This document shows positions 20,414 through 29,303 of a stretch of DNA of 36,786 bases, in pieces. Location of the stretch: positions 1 through 36,786 of the forward strand of contig NW_019776123.1 of the NCBI RefSeq assembly GCF_001039355.2, read 5' to 3'. Source of the stretch: Lingula anatina. Its lineage: Eukaryota; Brachiopoda; Lingulata; Lingulida; Lingulidae. A program made the translations under genes and the position numbers. Under the pieces are notes generated by a model, which saw nothing but the letters and a program-made list of their open reading frames with translations, searched no databases and had not been told where the DNA came from. The stretch's first letter is position 1, and every line of letters begins with the position of its first letter.

Positions 20414-21108
20414 TGTTACGTCCTATATTGAGTTCTTTAGTAACAAAAATATAAAGCATAAACATAAATACGAATGAAAACAAACACCTCAAATTAAAAT
20501 GATAATATTTTACTTATTAAACTAAAACCTAACTAAACATACAATAACATTGAACTAAATAACTTAACTAATATGGGCTTTATAATGTTCAAGCAAAGTT
20601 AGTATTCACAGGATAAAAGAGTCATTCCACGCACTTCCCTTTCATTGTCATTGTTCATTTGTGTAGGCCTACGTACCTTCCTTACGTTGTTCGTAATAGT
20701 CAATGTTTTTTCTCAACGTTACTTATCTTTTGTCAATCAGTTCTCTCTCTGTTTTCCGTCAACTTGTGTACTGATGCATGTACAATCACTCGCTTTTTCC
20801 AGCTTCCATATTTTCCATCAACTTGTGTACTAGTGCACGTACAGTCACTCACTTTCCTTTGCCTCCATATATAGTACTATACATTCACGGTCAGTTAAGA
20901 CGTAGTCCATCTATCCTAGCTCCTTGCTCTCCACGCCTACGTCTCTCTTCTCCTTCCTATCTCAGTGGGTGTGTCCAAAAACCTCCACATCCGGGCTCCT
21001 TAATTTTTGTCCACAGTTGTCACCAAAGGTAACCACGAGTTATACTCGCTATAGTTATAATGCCCATTGATAGGATTCAATTGACACGAGTACTAGTGCA
21101 ACGTAACA
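20414..21108 (-). mobile_element. 3' LTR of Gmr1-like Ty3/gypsy element
   Basis: On the plus strand it runs from TGTTACGTCC to CAACGTAACA, so the LTR has TGTTACG...CGTAACA ends and is 695 bp. A purine-rich tract on the element strand lies immediately inside (21109-21124). The outer flank CCAACTGTAAAGTT is continued as AAACACATAAATT at 15627 in segment copy 1, which is the empty site. An internal direct repeat of about 60 bp (20759-20875) contains ACTTGTGTACT twice. No 5' LTR was found in the window. Confidence 0.85.
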
Positions 21109-21124
21109 CCCTTCCCCTTTTAAG
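21109..21124 (-). promoter_or_regulatory. Polypurine tract of the retroelement
   Basis: On the element (minus) strand CTTAAAAGGGGAAGGG abuts the LTR start TGTTACG. Position and composition fit a plus-strand primer for reverse transcription. Confidence 0.75.
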
Positions 21125-21248
21125 TCAAGTTTAATTGATAAGATTAAACTTGGAATATTCCTATAAATACTGTATACAAACTACATAATCCTTAATTAAC
21201 TATAACTACTATATACACAACAACATGATCCTTAATTAACTATAACAT

Positions 21249-22700
21249 TTAATATATTCTGGACAAAGCATCGGCGATGCAATTATCTCTTCCTCTAATA
21301 TGCACAATATCCAAATTATATTCTTCCAACAATAAACTCCATTTAAGCAAACGTCTGTCATGATTTTTCATCTTTCTCAAGAATGTTAAAGGATTGTGAT
21401 CAGTGTACACAACCACTGGTTGAGATGTACATTCAACATAGACATCGAAATGTTGCAGAGCTAACACTAGTGCTAACGTTTCTTTTTCGATAGTGGAATA
21501 ATTTCTTTGATGAGAATTGAATTTCTTCGAAAAATATCCCACAGGTTGTTCAATACCAAACACATCACACTGCAATAACACTCCACCCGCTCCTACGTCA
21601 CTAGCGTCAATAGCTAATCTAAATGGCCTATCAAAGTCAGGTGCCATTAACACGGGTTTTGAACATAATAACGCTTTCACTTTAGTGAAGGCGTTGCCAC
21701 ACTCTAACGACCAGTTGAAAGCATTCCTCTTTTTTTAACAAATCGGTCAAAGGTGCATTAACATCAGAAAAATTTTTGCGAAATTTCCTGTAATAGCTAC
21801 ACATACCTAGAAATTGCATAAGCTCTTTTTTGTTCTGAGGTTGAGGAAAATCAATGATGTTTTTAACCTTAGCTTCAACAGGTGTTACGCACCTCTGACC
21901 CACGACATGTCCCAAATGCGTAACTTTTGCCTGACCGAATTCACACTTGGCTATATTTATGTTCAGACTAGCCTGTTTAAACCTTTGGAAAACTTCTTCC
22001 AACTTGATCATGTGTTCGTTCCAAGAATTGCTGAAAATCACAATATCGTCAATATATTTCTCAACGCCTTCCAAGTTATTCAAACAACTATCCATCATTC
22101 TTTGGAAGGTAGCACCCGAGTTTTTCATACCAAACGCCATAACTTTGTACTGGTGTTAACCGCCTGGTGTAACAAACTCAGAAATTTCTTTCGCTCGTTC
22201 GGACAACGGTACACACTAATATCCTTTTAGCAAATCGCACTTTGTTATGAATTTTGCTTTCCCTATCTTGTCGATACAATCGTCCATTCTAGGAATGGTT
22301 TAAGCGTCAGTTTTGGTCACTGCATTGAGCTTACGGAAATCAGTGCAAAATCTCATTGAACCATCTGCTTTTGTTACTAAAATACAAGGAGAGGCCCAAT
22401 TACTCTGGCTCAATTCAATGAAACCGTTTTGGAGCATGTAATCAACCTCTCTCTGCATTAACTCGGCCTTTGTAGGACTTAGTCTGTACGAGTGTTGTTT
22501 GATAGGAGTACACTCCTCCAGAACAACGTCATGTACAGCTGCATTAGTCCTATTTGGTACATCAGGAAACAGACACCGGTATTTCAAAATCAGTTCAATC
22601 AACTCGTGTCTTTCTTTTGGTGATAAATGATGTAATTCACTATCTAATTTCTCTAATACATCTGAGTTGTGAAGTTTTACTTCTTTAACATCACTATCGT
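21249..22700 (-). pseudogene. pol: Reverse transcriptase and RNase H region, Ty3/gypsy, Gmr1 order
   Basis: Reading down the minus strand there is an N-terminal RT (HSYRLSPTKAELMQREVDYM, then WASPCILVTKADGSMRFCTD), the catalytic box YIDD near 22053 and the RT connection. RNase H (FRLAIDASDVGAGGVLLQ, then YTDHNPLTFL) ends at DALSRIY near 21252. The sequence is recognisable throughout but not translatable. There are in-frame stops near 22301, 22230 and 22155, and a frameshift near 21735. This RT lies downstream of integrase, the reverse of ordinary gypsy elements. RT copies RNA into DNA and RNase H removes the RNA strand; neither can be made intact from this copy. Confidence 0.9.
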
Positions 22701-23976
22701 TCTCATATTCCTCAACTGACTTCCTCTCCACCCATTTCACATTCATCACTTTTTCACTTCTGTCTCGTTTTTCTTTGCGTTCAAAATATGCCTTCATCAT
22801 ATTTATGTGACACAACTGAGTCATTTTTTTACGATCTGGAGTTCGTATTTCATAATCTACCTCATTGATCTTTCTAACCACTTTATATGGACCGTGATAT
22901 TTTGCCTGTAACGAATCTCCTACAATAGGTAACAAGACTAAAACGTCATCACCTATGTTGAACGCGCGGGCACAAGATTTTTGATCGTACCAGTTTTTCA
23001 TTTCAATTTGCGCGGACTTCAAATTGTTCATTGCAAATTCTCAAGCCCTATTCAATCTGTGCCTAAATTTTGTGACATAATCGAGAAGATTCAGTGAGGG
23101 ACTACTTTGATTTCTACTCTTTGCCAGCATTGTTTCTTTTAATGCCATCAACGGCCCACGCACAGTATGTCCAAAAACCAACTCAAACGGACTAAAACCG
23201 AGAGATTCTTGTTTTGCGTCTCTTACCGCAAACAGTAGGAGATCAACACCTTCGTCCCAGTCTTTTTCATTTTCATAACAATATGTCCGTAACATGTTTT
23301 TCAAGGTCCCATGGAATCTTTCCAATGCACCCTGTGACTGCGGGTGATACGCCCTTGAGAGAATTTGCTTTGATCCGATCTCGTATACGACCTGTTGAAA
23401 CAAAGATGAAGTAAAGTTTGAGCCTTGATCAGACTGGATTTCCTTCGGCAACCCAACAAAGGAAAAGAAATGTATCATGGCCTTTGCCACTGTAGCTGCT
23501 TTGATATTTCTTAAAGGTAATCGTGTCGAAGAACACATGATTGTAAGTAGAAATTGGTTTCCCGTTTTCGTTCTAGGTAAAGGACCAACGCAATCTACAA
23601 TGACTTTACTAAATGGCTCGTCAACTGCTGGTATTGGATGAAGTGGAGCCAATGGGATTTTTTGGTTTGGTTTCCCCACCACTTGACACACATGGCAAGT
23701 TTTGCAAAATTCTGAGACGTCCCGTCTGATCTTTGGCCAATAAAAATATTTCATAATTTTGTCTTGCGTTTTTCTAACCCCAAGGTGACCTCCCATAGGA
23801 CTATCATGTGCTTCGCGTAAATTCACCGGTCGGAATTTTTCAGGTACAACAATTTGGTAAATTGTGGCCCAATCATCCGATGCAGGTATAGCGGGAGATC
23901 TCCATTTTCTCATCAATACTCCGTCTCGTATAAAATATCCACGAGGGACTTTTTTTAGCTCGACCTCAGACAACAC
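22700..23976 (-). pseudogene. pol: Integrase with GPY/F module, upstream of RT
   Basis: The HHCC zinc region (His residues in HDSPMGGHLG, Cys in FCKTCHVC) is followed by the DDE core: Asp in VIVDCVGPLP, Asp in IQSDQGSNF and Glu in GALERFHGTL. The C-terminal GPY/F module (YHGPYKVVRKINEVDYEI, near 22890) runs straight on into reverse transcriptase with no stop between them. One TGA (23041) splits the frame after the core, and a TAA (23989) separates it from the protease part, both in the same frame. After the first catalytic Asp, a few residues appear deleted in the MCSSTRLPLRN stretch. Integrase inserts the cDNA into the host chromosome. Confidence 0.9.
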
Positions 23977-23988
23977 TAATTTGAAAAG

Positions 23989-24631
23989 TTAAGCTAAATC
24001 AGCATCTTTTCTTTGTTCGGTAGCTAAGTCATTCTCTGGGTGTTGTAACTCACTACTCTCAACATCCAGTTCATTTTCTCCATCATCATCAACACATTCA
24101 TCAATTATACCTTCCATTTCGTTCTTTTTCTCATCAGTTTTTGACAAAGCACGGGTAAGCACATTTACGGAGCAAGCCCGTTCACTTTCAACCTCATTTT
24201 CAAAGTGAGCATGGGGATCTTTACAAACTATAGGATCTGCAATCACTTTTCCTCCTGCTAAATCATTTCCAAGCAACAATGTCACCCCTTTGATTGGTAA
24301 AGATGGACGCACACCAACTATCACAGGACCTGAGACTAAATCTGATTTCAAATGAATCTAATGTAAAGGGACGTTCAAGAAACCGCATTCTATACCCTGC
24401 GCAAGAACCTGCACCCGTGTCCGAATTTTCATCTAAAGGCAAAACTCCCTCTAACAACAAGGATTGGCTAGCCCCCATATCCCTTAATATTTTAATTGGT
24501 TTCTTATCACTCGGATTGTTCTCGAGAGACACGTACCCATCAGAGATGAAAGGCAAAAACCTATCCTCATCCTTCTGAGTAGCATCTCTAAAATCTGCCA
24601 CAGGGGACGATACCAATGCATTTGATTTCAA
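23989..24631 (-). pseudogene. pol: Retroviral-type aspartic protease region, frameshifted
   Basis: IKILRDMGASQSLL holds the active-site position. The usual D-T/S-G is D-M-G here, a change expected to abolish activity. A frameshift near 24350 moves the rest into another frame, where VRPSLPIKGVTLLLGNDLAG is readable. An acidic linker leads to the integrase. This lies between gag and integrase as expected for PR. Confidence 0.75.
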
Positions 24632-24652
24632 TGTTTCGTTTTCTTTCTTCCT

Positions 24653-25590
24653 TTACAAAGTCCAACATTCACTCAAAATATGCCCTCTTTTCTTACAAAA
24701 ATTACAAAATGGTCCCAAAAATGCTTTTGACCCAGGGTTCTCCCTTCTTTCAGGACGAGGGAAATTTCGGGGAAACTCATTCAGGTGTGACAATGTTTGA
24801 CTGGGAGAAACCTTTTCCATAGCCTTTTTACTCTTTGAAAAATTTTTATGCGTTAACGCATAGTTGTCGGCTATAGTAGCTATACCTTCCAAACTATCTA
24901 CATGAGATTCTTCTATATGAACTTTCATTGAATCTGAGACACATTCCTTAAACTCCTCAACTAAGATCATTTGCTTTAATTTCTCAAAATTTGATCCAAC
25001 ATCTCTCGACCTACACCACCGATCGAATAACATTTCTTTCTCATGCGCAAACTCAATAAACGTTTGGTCGTCCCTTTTGTATAACTCTCTAAATTGCTGC
25101 CTATACGCCTCTGGTACTAATTCATAGGCTTTGAGAATGGAGTGCTTAACTTTCGCGTAATTTCCGCTATCCTCTAACGAAATCGCGGCATATGTTTCCT
25201 GAGCCTTCTCCGTGAGCACACTTTGGAGCACAATACACCACTTATCTATCGGCCATTCTAAGTTTTTTGCAACCTTTTCAAAATGCATAAAAAACTTGTC
25301 TACTTCTCTTTCGTTGAAGGGTGGGACAAACCTCACTTGTTGTGAACAATTTGTGAAACTACTACTATGATTATCCCTAGCCTCTAGTTCTATCTTTCTC
25401 AACCTAACTTTTAACTCAAGCGTCTCATTTTCCTTTTCTATTCTTGCAATATCTAATTTCTTCAACTCGATGTCTAATTCTTTAAGCATTATTTCCGATT
25501 CTATGTCAGGCTTAGCTTTCTTTGCGTCTTTATCAGAGCTTGGGCTTACCGGTAAATCAATGTCAATGTTTTCTTTATCAAAACTCTATG
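24653..25590 (-). pseudogene. gag: Gag with SCAN-like capsid and zinc knuckle (5'-truncated)
   Basis: From a Met at 25489 the frame gives 278 residues. There is a charged coiled coil (residues 1-38), then a capsid part, and a C-x2-C-x4-H-x4-C knuckle (CNFCKKRGHILSEC) at the end. The frame is open upstream of 25489 to a stop near 25590, so the true N-terminus is lost. Residues from about 118 (LVPEAYRQQFREL) through DRWC to LKQMILVEEF and the helix after it follow the pattern of the vertebrate SCAN domain. SCAN is thought to descend from the Gag of Gmr1-like elements. Gag packages element RNA. This copy could still be translated from 25489, but it is cut at the 5' side by a deletion junction. 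Confidence 0.8.
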
Positions 25591-25601
25591 ACGAGAGTTT
25601 G

Positions 25602-25602
25602 N
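25602..25602. other. Assembly join (single N) flanked by a near-identical repeat
   Basis: 25146-25601 and 25740-26195 are near-identical (I noticed only a couple of differences) and lie on either side of this N. That is what overlapping, unmerged contig ends produce. The 137 bp after the N (25603-25739) matches neither side. Confidence 0.7.
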
Positions 25603-25675
25603 CAAAGACAAGTTCAAATATCAGAATAAAAGCTATAACTGCTGTTTTTGTGGTAAAACAGAATATATCATATTT

Positions 25676-26171
25676 CTATGAGTTATTCACAAGGTTTTTA
25701 TTGTGAAATATAGATCTCATACGAAGAGTTATTATCCCTTTAACTTTCGCGTAATTTCCGCTATCCTCTAACGATATCGCGGCATATGTTTCCTGAGCCT
25801 TCTCCGTGAGCACACTTTGGAGCACAATACACCACTTATCTATCGGCCATTCTAAGTTTTTTGCAACCTTTTCAAAATGCATAAAAAACTTGTCTACTTC
25901 TCTTTCGTTGAAGGGTGGGACAAACCTCACTTGTTGTGAACAATTTGTGAAACTACTACTATGATTATCCCTAGCCTCTAGTTCTATCTTTCTCAACCTA
26001 ACTTTTAACTCAAGCGTCTCATTTTCCTTTTCTATTCTTGCAATATCTAATTTCTTCAACTCGATGTCTAATTCTTTAAGCATTATTTCCGATTCTATGT
26101 CAGGCTTAGCTTTCTTTGCGTCTTTATCAGAGCTTGGGCTTACCGGTAAATCAATGTCAATGTTTTTTTTA
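25676..26171 (-). pseudogene. gag: Second copy of gag N-terminal part, truncated
   Basis: From 26083 it repeats the gag N-terminus through GNYAKVK, then diverges into GIITLRM and stops at 25676. About 135 residues are open. The similarity also covers the upstream in-frame part to about 26171, where segment B2 begins. Either an assembly artefact at the N or a local duplication. Confidence 0.7.
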
Positions 26172-27189
26172 TCAAAACTCTATGACGAGAGTTTGGTATA
26201 CACATCATTACATGTACGATGTACCTGTGTATACTCGATCTTCCACGACAGGTGATCGCACAAAGGCAGACAAGCGGCCCTAAACTTTTCCCGACTGGAA
26301 ACAATTAGTTATAATAGAGACATTAGTAATTAAGTTAATGTACTCACCCTATTATTGCTGAAAACGTGCACAAAATAACTCCACGAAGTAATTATAACAG
26401 AAGACTGGATTGGAAGTTGTTATTGTTAATTGGCGCATGCGCATTTGCTATTGATTACCCGTCTCCAAGGGCACAATAGCATACCTTGTATACTTAAGTC
26501 AAGGCTACTAGGGGAGAGTCTTTTTACTTGTGCAGTATTTAATCTGGTTGTATTGTTGCTTCACGCACCGCACCACACGATCAATGCGTTGAACAAAAAG
26601 GTAATGGATGTTATTGAATTGTTATTATGACGACCGTAGAACGATACATGCGTCAAGTGACCTTCGCGCGTAGGGTCAGTGACGCGACATGAGGTCACTG
26701 AACTCCGCAGAGTATCACTGTCGAAAAGAGGGATTTATATGTGGGAGAAGGCACATTATATTAAAAAAAGTGTCTTGCTTCGATTGGCAAATATAAAACA
26801 GTAGATGAGGACATTTTAACCGTAAAACACACACTTTTCTTCCTTTTCTTTCTTTCTTTCTCCCTTCATTTATTTATTTTTTATTCAGGTAGGGGGAGAG
26901 GAGTATACGTGCACCTCAGAGGATGCGGGAAGATTAAATGCCCGCTGTGTTCTCCTCCCTTGGGTCCCTCAAAGCTTGACACAGAGTTTGGAAGGCTGGG
27001 CTGGCACTTGATATAGAGCATCTGAGTTGGAGTGGCTCCTTAACAAATTAAAAATAAAAATTGCTGCACTAGCATAATTAATTGCTGATAATTTCCCTCT
27101 ATTATGAAATATATCACGTGTGTTTGGACAATAAGTATAACATCTGCTCATTGTCTAAATAAGACATCCTAAATAAGTAGAAGCCCTAA
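26172..27189. repeat. Segment B2 (counterpart of 16925-19368)
   Basis: It begins with TCAAAACTCTATGACGAGAG, which holds the inverted pair AAACTCT/AGAGTTT, and ends near AAGCCCTAAA. It carries TGGCGCATGCGCATTTGC and a GTCACTGAACTCCGC block, as in B1. No gene is recognised. B1 holds the 1376-bp TIR element at the point equivalent to 26306. Confidence 0.75.
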
Positions 27190-29303
27190 AATTAAATGCA
27201 TTGTAAGTGTGTATATATGAATATGTGTGTGCGTGCGCGCGAGCGCGGATGTGTGAATGGAGAGAGAGATTCTTAGATAGAATGAAAAAGTATTTTTTTT
27301 ATTTTGTAATTTTCCATTACTAGTTTTGAAAAATTTTCATACATGTATATCGTACAGGTTCCCCTCATTTGTAGAATTTTCATACATTTGCCTTCTTTTC
27401 AGAAATACGAATGCAGTCTCCACGTTTTAAACCCCGGTTTGTTTCAAATTTTTGTGCACTTCTGAGTCAATAAGAATCATATTTTTCCGGATAACAGACA
27501 AGGAATCCCTTCTTAATACGAAAACTCGAACATTTTCTCTTTATCCGAGTTCAAATCACCCTGAGCTTCAGGGTGAGTTCAAATATATTTCATATCTAAA
27601 ATGGCAATCCAGGCGTTTTTACCGATTAAGCATTTTGTGAATTTTGCAGCATATATCCTCACAATCATATCAAATATAAGATAATAGCATAAATAAATAG
27701 TGCGGAAAACTCAGAGATTGATCTGAACACGTAAATCAGATTAAAATAAGACAGAGTATCGCTTATTACCGCAGACGCATTCAAATCTATACTAGTACTC
27801 AATGAATTACATGTATATAAAACTTCGAGTGGATTAAAAACTTTTCCAGTAAGCTGTAGGGAATTATCAACGATGCTGACATTGTTGAGAACACCAGCGG
27901 ATCAATATCCGATCTATAATTCAAGCTGGGTGTCCAAGAAAATGAGTTTAATTTGTATCCAGCAAGCCGTGGCGATCAAAATCACCATCTCTTCGCTATT
28001 TACAGGTTATTGATCTGACTCGCGACTTTACAAGTCTCTTGGATATAAGGCAGTTGAAGAGGACATTTTTTATCAGCGGAATTAATCGTGGAATACACGG
28101 GTATAGGAAATTAAGGCGAGCAAGCCCGTCGTTTTGATATTATGTCCGCCACTTTGATAATCATTCGGCCCTTATGTCAAAGTGAATGGTGTTGTCCCTA
28201 ATTTTATATTGCCCAAGCCAATATTATGCGAAAGAGACGCGACGCATTGAGTGCTGTGTTTCTGGAGAAGATAACAAAACAGCGGGCGGATTGGAAACAT
28301 ATTCTCTCTTTTGAAGTGAAATCGGATAATCAATGAAATTCTCAATACCAATGATTCAAAGATGTGACTAGTTGTGATAAGTTAAAAGCTTTATTAAATA
28401 TATTTACCCCTAGCCTAGTAACGAGGCATTGCTGATTACATGCTGATGCAAGCAGAAAACTACTACGATTAAGTTCCTGTGTGCAAGTCTGCTAACTACC
28501 CTCTACCAGAGCCACACATTGACTTTTCACACTGACAGGATATTCACAGATACGTCTTTAGATACACAGACGGTCATTTTACTACCTCTGACTTTTTCAC
28601 TTTTTCCCTATCTGCCACCCTGGTAGAGGGTACTTGCTAACCATGTTGTTTTCAAGTAAAAATCCAGAATTAGGAAGTAAAGGATTGGATGGAAGCTTCA
28701 CAGTTACGGTTTATCATAAACGCTAAAATGCAAAAATATACAAAAATATACGTACATAGTGTTATTATCAAATAATATGATTATTTCAATACACAGCTGA
28801 TCCTTAACATTGTTTCCCTGTAAATCATACATGGACAAATGTACAGGATCACCAGTGGCGGATTTACGGGGGGGGGGGGGGGGGGGGGGGTTCAGAGGGG
28901 TGCCCTGTACGCATACTGTACATCTCCCTCTGCACACCAAAAACCTCTTGGAGGCTTGACCCGTACACAATTAATACCGGAAAAAAGAACATTTTACTTG
29001 CTAACACAAACATGAAGACCCCATCCTAAACGAGGAATAATTTTTTAATTGTATCTTTTCTTTATATTAAAAATAGCTAATTTTGCGAATGAAAAGGTTC
29101 TCCTTTTCGGGTATCAATTTCAAAAGCGAATATATATTCAATGACAAAATTAAATAAACACGCGATGAATTCCCTTACTCTATAGGCCGATTTCATACTT
29201 TATCATATGAAGGCAGCGTATAGAATTAGGTAATTCTGATTACAAAATTATATAGTGAAGCTCTTGATAAATGCCACATAAGTTCTTTAAGCGCTCAGTA
29301 ATG
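27190..29303. other. Intergenic stretch downstream of the six-exon gene
   Basis: No supportable gene. It holds TG/CG dinucleotide runs (27205-27255), a 13-bp inverted pair TACCCTCTACCAG/CTGGTAGAGGGTA (28497-28509 and 28620-28632), and a G run of 20 or so (28869-28890). The G run follows CAGTGGCGGATTTACGG, which resembles one end of a hAT-like element, although no partner end was found. A possible AATAAA on the minus strand is at 28390-28395. Confidence 0.5.

Larger units (their letters stand above)
19369..27189. repeat. Duplicated segment, copy 2 (A2 + retroelement + B2)
   Basis: A2 (19369-20413) is followed by the Ty3/gypsy element and then B2 (26172-27189). Relative to copy 1, the host stretch 15627-16924 and the 5' end of the retroelement are gone, with B2 beginning at TCAAAACTCTATGACG. 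The element at 17051-18426 is absent, giving its empty site. Confidence 0.75.

Noticed and set aside
21814-22230. 138-codon plus-strand frame opposite the reverse transcriptase
   Set aside because: It is the antisense of the RT region, whose minus-strand reading contains YIDD and other family motifs.
28226-28336. Short ATG frame (MRKRRDALSAVF...)
   Set aside because: Only 36 codons, no splice or domain support and no second copy.
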